64,000 bases of DNA from Uliginosibacterium aquaticum (GTDB lineage Bacteria > Pseudomonadota > Gammaproteobacteria > Burkholderiales > Rhodocyclaceae). The notes under the pieces are model-generated. The model ran no database searches. It saw only the letters and a list, made by a program, of their open reading frames with translations, and was not told the DNA's origin. Positions 35,951-45,907 of the stretch are shown here, in pieces; position 1 is the first letter of the stretch, and every line of letters begins with the position of its first letter. Made by a program: the position numbers and the translations under genes. The stretch spans positions 1,178,001 through 1,242,000 of the forward strand of contig NZ_JABCSC020000001.1 in NCBI RefSeq assembly GCF_012972705.2, read 5' to 3'.

Positions 35951-37252
35951 ATGACTACACAGAAAACCGCGACGCTGGGCTTCAATGGCCAGTCTTACGA
36001 GTTTCCGGTGCTCTCCGGCAGCATCGGTCCGGATGTCATTGACATCCGCACGCTCTATGGCAAGACCGGTGCCTTTACCTTCGACCCAGGCTTCATGTCG
36101 ACGGCTGCGTGCAAGTCCTCGATCACTTACATCGATGGCGATAAGGGCGAGCTGCTGTATCGCGGCTATCCGATCGAACAACTCGCAGTGAACTGCGACT
36201 ATCTCGAAACCTGCTACTTGCTCAAGCATGGCGAGCTGCCGAGCAAGACACAGTACGACGAGTTCGTGAAGACCGTGCGTGATCACACCATGGTGCACGA
36301 ACAACTGACCCGCCTGTATCAAGGTTTTCGCCGCGATGCACACCCGATGGCGATTCTGGTTGGCATGGTCGGCTCGCTGTCGGCCTACTACCAAGATTCT
36401 CTGGATATCACCAACCCGGAGCACCGTACCGTTGCTGCAATGCGTTTGATCGCCAAGCTGCCGACGATCACCGCGATGGCCTACAAGTACACGATCGGCG
36501 AACCCTTCATGTACCCGCGTAATGATCTGGACTACTCCAGCAACTTCCTGCATATGATGTTCGCCACGCCGTGCGAGAAGTACGAGCCGAACCCGGTGCT
36601 GGCCCGTGCGCTGGATCGCATCCTGATCCTGCACGCCGATCACGAGCAGAACGCCTCCACCTCCACCGTGCGCCTGTCCGGCTCCTCGGGTGCCAACCCC
36701 TTCGCCTGTATCGCCGCCGGTATCGCCTGTCTGTGGGGTCCGGCACACGGCGGCGCCAACGAAGCCTGTCTGGTGATGCTGGAAGACATCATGAAGCAGG
36801 GTGGTGTCGAGAAGATCGGTGAGTTCATCGCCCAGGTGAAGGACAAGAACTCCAACGTCAAGCTGATGGGCTTCGGTCACCGCGTCTACAAGAACTACGA
36901 CCCGCGCGCCAAGCTGATGCGTGAAACCTGCCATGAAGTGCTGAATGAACTGGGCCTGCAGGACGATCCGATGTTCAAGCTGGCGATGGCTCTGGAAAAG
37001 ATCGCGCTGGAAGACGAGTATTTCGTGTCCCGCAAGCTCTACCCGAACGTCGACTTCTACTCCGGCATCGTGCAGAAGGCCATGGGCATCCCCGTGTCGC
37101 TCTTTACCGGCATCTTCGCGATGGCCCGCACCATCGGCTGGATTGCCCAGTGGAACGAAATGATCGGCGATCCGGAGCAGAAGATTGGTCGTCCGCGTCA
37201 GCTTTACACCGGCGCACCGCAGCGCGATGTGAAGCCGATGGCATTCCGTTAA
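35951..37252 (+). CDS. gltA: Citrate synthase
   Basis: Condenses oxaloacetate and acetyl-CoA. 433 residues from the ATG at 35951 ([20 protein letters not shown]), which is the usual hexameric type-II start. AGAAGGGAAAGC upstream is an acceptable ribosome binding site. Active-site segments are intact: [36 protein letters not shown], and the C-terminal RPRQLYTG. The same frame is open upstream through the whole of sdhE, so the protein may also be made with an N-terminal SdhE extension. Within the operon it follows sdhCDAB and precedes odhA by 65 nt. Confidence 0.97.
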   Translation: MTTQKTATLGFNGQSYEFPVLSGSIGPDVIDIRTLYGKTGAFTFDPGFMSTAACKSSITYIDGDKGELLYRGYPIEQLAVNCDYLETCYLLKHGELPSKTQYDEFVKTVRDHTMVHEQLTRLYQGFRRDAHPMAILVGMVGSLSAYYQDSLDITNPEHRTVAAMRLIAKLPTITAMAYKYTIGEPFMYPRNDLDYSSNFLHMMFATPCEKYEPNPVLARALDRILILHADHEQNASTSTVRLSGSSGANPFACIAAGIACLWGPAHGGANEACLVMLEDIMKQGGVEKIGEFIAQVKDKNSNVKLMGFGHRVYKNYDPRAKLMRETCHEVLNELGLQDDPMFKLAMALEKIALEDEYFVSRKLYPNVDFYSGIVQKAMGIPVSLFTGIFAMARTIGWIAQWNEMIGDPEQKIGRPRQLYTGAPQRDVKPMAFR

Positions 37253-37317
37253 GCCAAGAACACCGCCCGAGAACCGGGGGTCACCAGCAGCCCCCGCAGA
37301 GATAAAGGCCATCCAAG

Positions 37318-40167
37318 ATGAGACAGTACCAGCTCAATTCCTACCTGTTCGGCAGCAATGCGCCGTTCATTGAAGAGCTCTACGAGACTTACCTCGAGAA
37401 CCCCTCGAACGTGCCGGATCAATGGCGCGACTATTTCGATTCGCTGCAGAACCTGCCGGGTGCAAGTCGTGATGTGGCTCATGCACCCGTCATCGCTTCG
37501 TTTGCGCAGATTGCCAAGCAGGGTAAGCCGCTGTCGGCGGCTGTCACTACGCCGGGTGTGGCCGACAAGCGTCAGATCAGCGTGCTGCAGATGATCAACG
37601 CCTACCGCTTCCTTGGTAACCGCTGGGCACAGATCGATCCGCTTAAGCGCCAGGAGCGCCCCTCGATTGCCGAGCTGGAGCCGTCCTATTACGGCTTCAC
37701 CGAAGCGGATCTCTCCACCAGCTTCAACATCGGCTCCTTCCAGTTTCAGGAAAAGAGCCAGGCATCCCTGCGCGAGATTCTCGACGCTGCCCGCCAGACC
37801 TACTGTGGCACGTTGGCAGTCGAGTACATGTACATGGCCGACGTACAGCAGAAGCGCTGGATCCAGAGCCGTCTGGAGCCGATCCGCTCGACGCCGTCCT
37901 TCGATGTGCCGACCAAGAAGCGCATCCTCGAGCGCCTGACCGCAGCGGAAACCCTGGAAAAGTATCTCCATACCCGTTACGTCGGCCAGAAGCGTTTCTC
38001 GCTGGAAGGCGGCGATACGGCGATCGTGGCGATGGATACCTTCATCAACACCGCTGGCTCGCTGGGCGTGCAGGAAATCGTGATTGGCATGGCCCACCGC
38101 GGCCGCCTCAATGTGCTGGTCAATGTGCTGGGCAAGGCGCCCAAGATGCTGTTCGAAGAGTTTGAAGGCAAGCATGCTTCCGACCTGTCGGCTGGTGACG
38201 TGAAGTACCACATGGGCTTCTCCAGCGACGTGAACACTGCTGGTGGCCCGGTGCACCTGACTCTGGCCTTCAATCCTTCTCACCTTGAGATCGTGAATCC
38301 GGTGGTGCAGGGCTCCGTCTATGCGCGCCAGACCCGCCGCAATGACGTCAGCAAGAGCCAGGTGGTGCCGCTGCTGATCCACGGTGATGCTGCAGTGGCT
38401 GGCCAGGGCATCAACCAGGAACTGCTCAACTTCAGCCAGACTCGTGGTTACGGCACGGGTGGCGCAGTGCATCTGGTGATCAACAACCAGATCGGCTTCA
38501 CGACTTCGGATCCGCGCGATTCGCGTTCCTCGATCTACTGCACCGACATCTTCAAGATGGGCGAGTGCCCGATCTTCCACGTCAATGCAGACGATCCGGA
38601 AGCGGTGGCGCTGGCTTGCCAGTTGGCCGTCGAATTCCGCCAGACCTTCAAGAAGGATGTTGTCATCGATCTGTTGTGCTATCGCAAGCTCGGTCACAAC
38701 GAAGCGGATGAGCCGATGGTCACCCAGCCGCTGATGTACAAGAAGATCGCTCAGCATCCGGGTACGCGCAAGCTGTACGCCGACAAGCTGGTCGGGCAGG
38801 GGGTAATCAGTGCAGACGAGCCGGACAAGATGATCGCTGAATACCGCGAGCATCTGGATCGTGGCGAGCTGCTTTACAACCCGGTGCTTTCCGGCCATAG
38901 CCGGAAGTTCGCTCAGGACTGGACGCCCTTCATCAAGAAGGAATACACGGATGATGCCAAGACTGGCGTGCCGATGACCGAGCTGAAGCGTCTGGCCAAG
39001 CGTCTGGTCGATGTGCCGGCTGATTTCACCCTGCATTCCCGCGTCTCCAACATCATTGAGGCCCGCAAGGCTATGGGTGATGGCAGTCAGCCGCTGGACT
39101 GGGGGATGGCCGAAAACCTCGCCTACGCGTCGCTGGTGGCGCAAGGCTACGGCGTGCGCATCTCTGGTCAGGATTGCGGGCGTGGCACTTTCTTCCACCG
39201 CCATGCCGTACTGCACGATCAGAACCGCGAAAAGTGGGACGACGGCAATCTTGTGCCGCTGGCCAATATCCAACCCGAACAGGCGCCCTTCGTGGTGATC
39301 GACTCGGTGCTGTCCGAATCCGGCATCCTGGGTTTCGAATATGGCTACGCCACGGCCGAGCCGAACCAGCTCGTCGTGTGGGAAGCCCAGTTTGGTGACT
39401 TCGGCAATTGCGCCCAAGTCGTGATCGACCAGTTCATCGCGTCCGGCGAAGCCAAGTGGGGGCGTCAGGCTGGCATCACCATGCTGCTGCCGCATGGTTA
39501 CGAAGGTCAGGGCCCGGAGCACTCATCTGGTCGTCTGGAGCGTTACATGCAGCTGTGTGCCGAGAACAACTGGCAGGTTTGCGTGCCTTCCACTCCGGCC
39601 CAGATCTTCCACCTCTTGCGTCGCCAGATGGTGCGTCCGCTGCGCAAACCCTTGGTGGTCATGACACCAAAATCGCTGTTGCGCCACAAGGATGCCATCT
39701 CCTCACTGGACGACCTGGCCAATGGCAGCTTCCAGACCGTGATTGGCGAAGTCGACAAGTTCGATGCCAAGAAGGTCAAGCGCGTAGTGGTGTGCTCCGG
39801 CAAGCTCTATTACGAGCTGCTGGCCGAGCGCCGCGCCAAGGATCTGAAGGACACTGTCATCGTGCGTCTGGAGCAGCTGTATCCTTTCCCCAACGATGCA
39901 TTTGCACTTGAGCTGGCGAAGTACCCGAATGCCAAGGAAGTGGTGTGGTGTCAGGAAGAGCCGCGCAACCAGGGCGCCTGGTATTGGATCGCCTCGCGTC
40001 AGCACCTGACCCGCTCGATGGGCAGCAAGCACACCCTGTATCTGGTGAGCCGTCCGGCTTCGGCTTCGCCGGCCGTGGGCTACTACGCGGTGCACAATGC
40101 CCAGCAGCGCGAAGTGGTGGAAGGTGCCTTCGGCAAACTCGGACAAGACCTGGCTCCGCGCTCCTGA
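37318..40167 (+). CDS. odhA: 2-oxoglutarate dehydrogenase E1 component
   Basis: Thiamine-diphosphate-dependent decarboxylase of the 2-oxoglutarate dehydrogenase complex; 949 residues, normal length. N-terminal E2-binding helix (SYLFGSNAPFIEELYETYLENP); MAHRGRLNVLVNVLGK; the ThDP motif GDAAVAGQG...NNQIGFTTS; YRKLGHNEADEP; C-terminal GYEGQGPEHSSGRLER and EPRNQGAW. An AAAGG-type ribosome binding site lies upstream of the ATG. Second step of the gltA-odhA-odhB-lpd run. Confidence 0.98.
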   Translation: MRQYQLNSYLFGSNAPFIEELYETYLENPSNVPDQWRDYFDSLQNLPGASRDVAHAPVIASFAQIAKQGKPLSAAVTTPGVADKRQISVLQMINAYRFLGNRWAQIDPLKRQERPSIAELEPSYYGFTEADLSTSFNIGSFQFQEKSQASLREILDAARQTYCGTLAVEYMYMADVQQKRWIQSRLEPIRSTPSFDVPTKKRILERLTAAETLEKYLHTRYVGQKRFSLEGGDTAIVAMDTFINTAGSLGVQEIVIGMAHRGRLNVLVNVLGKAPKMLFEEFEGKHASDLSAGDVKYHMGFSSDVNTAGGPVHLTLAFNPSHLEIVNPVVQGSVYARQTRRNDVSKSQVVPLLIHGDAAVAGQGINQELLNFSQTRGYGTGGAVHLVINNQIGFTTSDPRDSRSSIYCTDIFKMGECPIFHVNADDPEAVALACQLAVEFRQTFKKDVVIDLLCYRKLGHNEADEPMVTQPLMYKKIAQHPGTRKLYADKLVGQGVISADEPDKMIAEYREHLDRGELLYNPVLSGHSRKFAQDWTPFIKKEYTDDAKTGVPMTELKRLAKRLVDVPADFTLHSRVSNIIEARKAMGDGSQPLDWGMAENLAYASLVAQGYGVRISGQDCGRGTFFHRHAVLHDQNREKWDDGNLVPLANIQPEQAPFVVIDSVLSESGILGFEYGYATAEPNQLVVWEAQFGDFGNCAQVVIDQFIASGEAKWGRQAGITMLLPHGYEGQGPEHSSGRLERYMQLCAENNWQVCVPSTPAQIFHLLRRQMVRPLRKPLVVMTPKSLLRHKDAISSLDDLANGSFQTVIGEVDKFDAKKVKRVVVCSGKLYYELLAERRAKDLKDTVIVRLEQLYPFPNDAFALELAKYPNAKEVVWCQEEPRNQGAWYWIASRQHLTRSMGSKHTLYLVSRPASASPAVGYYAVHNAQQREVVEGAFGKLGQDLAPRS

Positions 40168-40203
40168 GCGCAGCAGCACGGATAAAAACTGGAGAATCAG
40201 AAC

Positions 40204-41460
40204 ATGATCATCGAAGTCAAAGTGCCGCAACTGTCGGAATCCGTTTCCGAAGCGACCCTGGTGAGCTGGCACGCAGTTGAAGGCCAGGCTGTGAAGCGCG
40301 ACCAGAACCTGATCGATATTGAAACCGACAAGGTGGTGCTGGAAACACCGGCCCCGGCCGATGGCGTGATCGTCAAGATCGTCAAGGGCAATGGCTCCAC
40401 CGTTGTGAGTGGCGAATTGATTGCTCACATCGACACTGAAGCCAAGGCTGGTGCCGTGGCTCCGGCCGCCGCAGCAGCGCCTGCCGCTCCGGCAGCTACC
40501 GCGCCGGCTGCTGCTGCAGCGGCCGCCTCCGGTAGCGGCCCGGCCGCCCGCAAGATCCTCGCTGAGAAGGGCGTGGATCCCTCCGCGGTACAAGGGTCCG
40601 GCCCTGGCGGCCGTGTGACCAAGGCGGATGCCCTGGGCGTGAGCAAGCCTGCTACGGGCAGCTCGGTTTCCGCCCCGGCGGTGGTCGCTCCGGCCGCAGC
40701 TTCAACTGCCGCTCTGCCGCAACCGCCTGTGCCGCCGGCCGTTGAAGCCGTACTCTCCGATCGCCCGGAGGAGCGCGTGCCGATGAGCCGCCTGCGTGCC
40801 CGCGTGGCGGAGCGCCTGCTGCAATCGCAAGCTACCAACGCCATCCTGACGACCTTCAACGAAGTGAACATGGCTCCGGTCATGGAGCTGCGCAAGAAGT
40901 ACGTCGAGAAGTTCGAAAAGGAACACGGCATCAAGCTCGGCTTCATGTCCTTCTTCGTCAAGGCCGCAGTCGCCGCGCTGAAGAAGTACCCGGTGCTGAA
41001 CGCCTCTGTCGATGGCAATGACATCGTCTATCACGGCTATTTCGACATCGGTATTGCGGTCGGTTCGCCGCGTGGTCTGGTGGTGCCGATTCTGCGCAAT
41101 GCCGACCAGCTGTCGATTGCACAGATCGAGAAGAAGATTGCCGAATTCGGTGCCAAGGCCAAGGAGGGCAAGCTCTCCATGGAAGATCTCTCCGGCGGCA
41201 CCTTCTCCATCTCCAACGGTGGCGTGTTCGGCTCGATGCTTTCGACCCCGATCATCAACCCGCCACAGTCCGCGATTCTCGGCATCCATGCCACCAAGGA
41301 TCGCCCGGTGGTTGAAAACGGTCAGATCGTGATCCGCCCGATCAACTACCTCGCCATGTCCTATGACCATCGCATCATCGATGGCCGCGAGGCGGTACTG
41401 GGTCTGGTGGCGATGAAGGAAGCGCTGGAAGATCCGGCCCGTCTGCTGCTGGATATCTGA
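40204..41460 (+). CDS. odhB: 2-oxoglutarate dehydrogenase E2 (dihydrolipoyllysine-residue succinyltransferase)
   Basis: 418 residues. One lipoyl domain (1-77) with lipoyl Lys43 in ETDKVVLE; an Ala/Pro-rich hinge (about 79-107); a peripheral subunit-binding domain ([28 protein letters not shown]); a second Ala/Pro hinge; and the catalytic acyltransferase domain (about 190-418) ending with the active-site His389 and Asp393 in DHRIIDG. It lies 36 nt after odhA and forms the core of the complex. Confidence 0.98.
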   Translation: MIIEVKVPQLSESVSEATLVSWHAVEGQAVKRDQNLIDIETDKVVLETPAPADGVIVKIVKGNGSTVVSGELIAHIDTEAKAGAVAPAAAAAPAAPAATAPAAAAAAASGSGPAARKILAEKGVDPSAVQGSGPGGRVTKADALGVSKPATGSSVSAPAVVAPAAASTAALPQPPVPPAVEAVLSDRPEERVPMSRLRARVAERLLQSQATNAILTTFNEVNMAPVMELRKKYVEKFEKEHGIKLGFMSFFVKAAVAALKKYPVLNASVDGNDIVYHGYFDIGIAVGSPRGLVVPILRNADQLSIAQIEKKIAEFGAKAKEGKLSMEDLSGGTFSISNGGVFGSMLSTPIINPPQSAILGIHATKDRPVVENGQIVIRPINYLAMSYDHRIIDGREAVLGLVAMKEALEDPARLLLDI

Positions 41461-41520
41461 TAACGGCGAATGCTTCGGGGCTGGTGCTCCGGAGCTTTAC
41501 CCAAGGAATAAGGAATTCAC

Positions 41521-42945
41521 ATGAGCCAAGAATTCGACGTCGTAGTCATCGGTGGTGGTCCCGCCGGTTACGTGGCCGCCATCCGTGCTTCTCAGCTGGG
41601 CCTGAAGACCGCCTGCTGTGAATCCGAGGCCTATGCCGACCCCAAGGGTGAGCCGCGTCTGGGCGGCACCTGCCTGAACGTGGGTTGTATTCCGTCCAAG
41701 GCCCTGCTGCACTCGTCCGAACTGTACGATCAGGCGACTCACTCGTTTGTCATGCACGGCATCAAGGCCGATAACGTGACCATCGATGTGCCCTCGATGA
41801 TCAAGCGCAAGGACAATATCGTCACCCAGCTGGTTACCGGCATCAAAGGCCTGTTCAAGAAGTACAAGGTTACCTTCATTCCTGGGCATGGCAGTTTCGT
41901 GGCCAATGCGGATGGCAAGTGGCAGGTGAAGATCGGTGAAGAAATCGTGACCGCCACCCACGTCATCGTGGCGACCGGTTCGCACGCGCGCCATCTGCCA
42001 GGTATCCCGGTGGACCAGCAATTGGTGGTCGACAACATCGGTGCGCTGAATATCTCCGGCGTACCCAAGCGCCTCGGCGTGATCGGTGCTGGTGTGATCG
42101 GCCTCGAAATGAGCTCGGTGTGGAAGCGCCTCGGCTCCGAAGTCACCATCCTCGAAGCTATGCCGGATTTCCTTGCGGCGGCTGATGCCAACGTGGCCAA
42201 GGAAGCCTGGAAGATCTTCACCAGCAAGCAAGGCCTGAACATCCAGATGGGTGTGCAGATCAAGGAAGTGACCCCCAAGAAGAAGAGCGTTGTCATCAAG
42301 TACGAAAACGATGACGGTGATCAGACCTTGGAAGTCGACAAGCTCATCGTGGCTGTGGGCCGTGTGCCCAACACCGCAGGCCTGAACGCCGAAGCCGTGG
42401 GCCTCGCGCTCGACGAGCGCGGCCGGATTGCCGTGGATCACCACTGCGCCACTAATCTGCCGAACGTCTGGGCGGTGGGCGACGTGGTGCCCGGCCCGAT
42501 GCTGGCGCACAAGGGCATGGAAGAAGGCGTGATGGTGGCTGAGCGTATCGCGGGTCAGGGCACCACCCTGAACCACGACACGATTCCCTGGGTCATCTAC
42601 ACCCATCCGGAAATCGCCTGGGTCGGCAAGACCGAGCAGGAGCTCAAGGCTGGCAACGTGCCCTACAAGCAAGGGCAGATTCCTTTCCTGGCTAACGGGC
42701 GCGCGCTCGGTCAGGGTGACACCACCGGCTTCGTCAAGGTGCTGGCGCATGCTGAAACCGACCAGATCCTGGGCGTGCACATCATCGGCACCAATGCCTC
42801 CGAATTGATTGCCGAAGCTGTGGTGACCATGGAGTTTGCCGGCGCCGCCGAAGATCTGGCGCGTACCTGCCATGCGCACCCGACCCTGTCGGAAGCCATG
42901 CATGAGGCAGCTCTCGCAGTCGACAAGCGTTCTTTGCACTTCTAA
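41521..42945 (+). CDS. lpdA: Dihydrolipoyl dehydrogenase (E3)
   Basis: 474 residues. FAD motif VVIGGGPAGYVAAIRA; redox disulfide Cys51/Cys56 in GGTCLNVGCIPSK; NAD motif GVIGAGVIGLEMSSVW; and the C-terminal catalytic His-Glu pair in CHAHPTLSEAMHEA. It reoxidises the lipoyl arm of E2. Last TCA gene of the rightward run, followed by a strong hairpin terminator. With odhA and odhB adjacent, its main partner is the 2-oxoglutarate complex. Confidence 0.98.
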   Translation: MSQEFDVVVIGGGPAGYVAAIRASQLGLKTACCESEAYADPKGEPRLGGTCLNVGCIPSKALLHSSELYDQATHSFVMHGIKADNVTIDVPSMIKRKDNIVTQLVTGIKGLFKKYKVTFIPGHGSFVANADGKWQVKIGEEIVTATHVIVATGSHARHLPGIPVDQQLVVDNIGALNISGVPKRLGVIGAGVIGLEMSSVWKRLGSEVTILEAMPDFLAAADANVAKEAWKIFTSKQGLNIQMGVQIKEVTPKKKSVVIKYENDDGDQTLEVDKLIVAVGRVPNTAGLNAEAVGLALDERGRIAVDHHCATNLPNVWAVGDVVPGPMLAHKGMEEGVMVAERIAGQGTTLNHDTIPWVIYTHPEIAWVGKTEQELKAGNVPYKQGQIPFLANGRALGQGDTTGFVKVLAHAETDQILGVHIIGTNASELIAEAVVTMEFAGAAEDLARTCHAHPTLSEAMHEAALAVDKRSLHF

Positions 42946-42966
42946 AAGATTGCACTGAGCTTAAGC

Positions 42967-43004
42967 GAAGGGCAAAGGCCAAAACCTTTGCCCTTCTTCG
43001 TTTT
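42967..43004 (+). terminator. Rho-independent terminator at the end of the sdh-gltA-odh-lpd run
   Basis: Perfect 12-base stem GAAGGGCAAAGG/CCTTTGCCCTTC with a CCAAAA loop, then TTCGTTTT. It lies 21 nt past the lpdA stop. Confidence 0.88.
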
Positions 43005-43113
43005 GCAGTGAAGTTCGCATACATGTCGCCGAACGAGATTTGCAGGAGCCTTCTGTAGCGCTTCCCCTGCACAGAGCAAACCTTCCAGAGGCTGGAATTA
43101 CCGAGGCAAGAGC

Positions 43114-44229
43114 ATGGACTCACATCAGATCCTCAACGTCCCAGAATTCGGCGTGCGCGATGCCTACGACGCCTTGCTCGGTATGCGCGGCTATAAGGCT
43201 GACGCAGCCCAATTGCGCGCGATTTCCCGCTTGCAGCAGCTTTACTCAGAGCTGTTGAGCTTCAAGGCGCAGCGCCGCACGACTTTGCGCAAGCTCTTCA
43301 TTCATCCGGATCTGCCGCGCAGCGTTTTCATGTGGGGCGGGGTGGGGCGGGGCAAGAGCTTCATCATGGATTGCTTCTTCGACGCCGTCCCCTACAAGCG
43401 CAAGCGCCGGGTGCACTTTCATGCCTTCATGCACGAGATGCACGCCCAGTTGCGTGCGCATCAGAACGAGGATGACCCACTCGCCCGGGTGGCCGAAGAC
43501 ATCGCGAAGCAGACGCGCCTGTTGTGCTTCGACGAGTTCCACGTTTCCGACATCGCCGATGCGATGATTCTCGGCCGTCTCTTGCAGGCGCTGTTCGAGC
43601 GCGGCGTGGTGTTCGTGATGACCTCCAACTACCCGCCGGATGGACTCTATCCGAACGGTCTGCAGCGCCAGAATTTCCTGCCGACCATTGCTTTGATCAA
43701 GCAGCAGTTCGACGTGGTTGAGGTCGATGACGGTACCGACTACCGCCTGCGCAGTCTTGAATCCATGAATATCTTCATTACGCCGGCAGACGAAGCAGCC
43801 CAGCGCGAGCTGGCTGGGCACTTTGGCAAGATGGCGGGTACGCCCGGCAGCCCCGGCGAAATCACGGTACTGGAGCGCAAGCTGCCGGTGCGAAGGGTTG
43901 CGCCCGGCGTGGTGTGGTTCGATTTCGCTACTTTGTGCGGTGGCCCGCGCTCGCAGAACGATTACCTGGATATCGCCCGCGAATATCACACAGTACTACT
44001 GTCGAATGTGCCGGTGATGACCCGGGAACAAGGCAACGAAGCCCGACGTTTCACCTGGCTGATCGATGTGCTCTACGAAGCGCGGGTGAAGCTGATCGTC
44101 AGCGCAGCGACTGAGGCCGCCGAGCTCTATCGCGAAGGTCCCAATGCTCAGGAATTTCCGCGTACCGTGTCACGCCTGATCGAGATGCGCTCGCGCGAAT
44201 ATCTGGCCGAGCCGCACCGGGCAGGCTGA
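43114..44229 (+). CDS. zapE: Cell division protein ZapE (AFG1-like ATPase)
   Basis: 371-residue P-loop ATPase. Walker A GGVGRGKS (75-82), Walker B LLCFDEF, sensor-like FVMTSNYPPDGLYPNGLQR, and a C-terminal FTWLIDVLYEARVKLIVSA region. ZapE acts at the Z ring at late constriction and is related to mitochondrial AFG1. It follows the odh-lpd genes, as usual in this bacterial group, but a terminator separates it, so it probably has its own promoter in 43005-43113. Confidence 0.95.
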   Translation: MDSHQILNVPEFGVRDAYDALLGMRGYKADAAQLRAISRLQQLYSELLSFKAQRRTTLRKLFIHPDLPRSVFMWGGVGRGKSFIMDCFFDAVPYKRKRRVHFHAFMHEMHAQLRAHQNEDDPLARVAEDIAKQTRLLCFDEFHVSDIADAMILGRLLQALFERGVVFVMTSNYPPDGLYPNGLQRQNFLPTIALIKQQFDVVEVDDGTDYRLRSLESMNIFITPADEAAQRELAGHFGKMAGTPGSPGEITVLERKLPVRRVAPGVVWFDFATLCGGPRSQNDYLDIAREYHTVLLSNVPVMTREQGNEARRFTWLIDVLYEARVKLIVSAATEAAELYREGPNAQEFPRTVSRLIEMRSREYLAEPHRAG

Positions 44230-44254
44230 ACGCCTGTCACGGTACTCGGGGTCT

Positions 44255-45685
44255 TCAGTCCTCACCGACCCACAGATCAGCGTTCGGCAGCTCTGCTGCA
44301 GTGGTCTGGAAGGTCGGTTCCAGGCCTTTCGCCTGCTGTGCTTCGTAATCCTTGAGCGAATCCAGTGCGGGCTTTTGCAGGAACAGGATGGCTACGATAT
44401 TGAGCCAGGCCATGATGCCTACGCCGATATCGCCCAGCGTCCAGGCCAGATCAGCCGAGCGCACAGCACCATACAGACAGGCGGCCAGCGATGCCGCTTT
44501 CAGCACGAACAGCAGCCAGGGACGCCCCACCTTGCGGTTGATGTAGGCCACATTGGTCTCTGCAATGTAGTAGTAAGCGACGATGGTCGTGAAGGCGAAG
44601 AAGAACAGCGCTCCGGCCACGAAGATGCTGCCGAAGCCGGGTAGCACGGACTCCACTGCGGCCTGGGTGAAGGCCGGGCCGACTTCGGTGCCGGGTAGGG
44701 CGTTTCTCAGCATCGTGCCGTCCAGGCCTTTCACGTTGTAGAGACCGGTAATCAGCAGCATGAAGGCGGTGGCCGAGCAGACGAAGAGCGTATCGACGTA
44801 GATCGAGAAGGCCTGCACGATGCCCTGTTTGGCTGGGTGGCTCACTTCCGCCGCCGCCGCCGGGTGCGGGCCGCTGCCCTGGCCGGCTTCGTTGGAGAAC
44901 ACGCCGCGCTTCACGCCCCACTGGATGGCTGAGCCGAGCATGGCCCCGAAGGCGGCGTCGGCCCCGAAGGCGCTGCTGAAGATGAGGGTCAGCACGCCCG
45001 GCAGCTTTTCGATGTTGAGGCCGATGACCACGCAGGCGATCAGGATGTAACCGAGCGCCATGAACGGCACCACGATCTCGGCGAAGCGTGCGATGCGTTT
45101 TACGCCGCCAAAGATGATCAGGCCCAGCAGCACCACGATGATGGCAGCCGACACTTCCGGCGCAATGCCCAGCGAGTTCTTGAGGCCGGAGGCGATGCTG
45201 TTGGCTTGCACGCCCGGCAGCAGGAAGCCCATCGAGATGATGGTGGCGAGTGCGAAGACCCAAGCGTACTTCTTCCAGCCGAGCCCTTTTTCGATGTAAT
45301 AGGCCGGGCCACCGCGATAAAGGCCGTCGTTCTGTTCCTTGTAGATCTGGCCGAGGGTGGACTCAATGTAAGCCGTGGAGGCGCCGAGGAAAGCCGTCAT
45401 CCACATCCAGAACACCGCCCCAGGGCCACCGTAGGCGATGGCTGCCGCCACGCCGGCGATGTTGCCGGTGCCTACTCGACCTGAGAGTGACATGGCCAGT
45501 GCCTGGAAGGAAGATACGCCGGCGTCCGAGCCTTTACCGTCGAACATCAGGCGGAACATTTCACCGATGTGGCGAACCTGCATGAAACGGGTGCGGACTG
45601 AAAAATAGAGGCCCACGCCCAGGCACAGGAAGACCAGGGCTGGGCTCCAGATGATGCTGTTGATCTGATTGACGATGGCTTCCAT
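44255..45685 (-). CDS. AGCS-family sodium:alanine/glycine symporter
   Basis: 476-residue inner-membrane transporter from the ATG at 45685 (MEAIVNQINSIIWSPALVF); GGAG lies just upstream. The open frame extends to 45880 but that part is Arg/His-rich and not membrane-like. About 11 TM helices and family signatures SLSGRVGTGNIAGVAAAIAY, FLGASTAYIESTLGQIYKE and GVFSNEAGQGSGPHPAAAA are visible. Imports small neutral amino acids with Na+. Convergent with zapE (25 nt between stops); no transport partner needed. Confidence 0.95.
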   Translation of the reverse strand: MEAIVNQINSIIWSPALVFLCLGVGLYFSVRTRFMQVRHIGEMFRLMFDGKGSDAGVSSFQALAMSLSGRVGTGNIAGVAAAIAYGGPGAVFWMWMTAFLGASTAYIESTLGQIYKEQNDGLYRGGPAYYIEKGLGWKKYAWVFALATIISMGFLLPGVQANSIASGLKNSLGIAPEVSAAIIVVLLGLIIFGGVKRIARFAEIVVPFMALGYILIACVVIGLNIEKLPGVLTLIFSSAFGADAAFGAMLGSAIQWGVKRGVFSNEAGQGSGPHPAAAAEVSHPAKQGIVQAFSIYVDTLFVCSATAFMLLITGLYNVKGLDGTMLRNALPGTEVGPAFTQAAVESVLPGFGSIFVAGALFFFAFTTIVAYYYIAETNVAYINRKVGRPWLLFVLKAASLAACLYGAVRSADLAWTLGDIGVGIMAWLNIVAILFLQKPALDSLKDYEAQQAKGLEPTFQTTAAELPNADLWVGED

Positions 45686-45907
45686 GTGCGGAACTCCATG
45701 ACGAGAAGTGTTGAGTGAGCAGACCGGCGCAGGCGTTTGAACAGGCATGCGGAACGGTATGGAAAGCGGTGCATGGTGCCGCAATTTTTGTGCGCAGATC
45801 AAGGAATTACGGCGATTTCGTGCGCGCTCATCTCGGGTCTGTGGCTTTTGATGCCTTGGGTGTCTGTGGCGGGGTATCATGCCAGCCCCCCTCGAAGTGC
45901 CTTTTCC

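Noticed and set aside
37249-39522. 757-codon open frame on the minus strand opposite odhA
   Set aside because: It lies wholly antisense to odhA, whose motifs and length are complete. Long antisense frames are common in GC-rich genes, and the translation shows no family feature.
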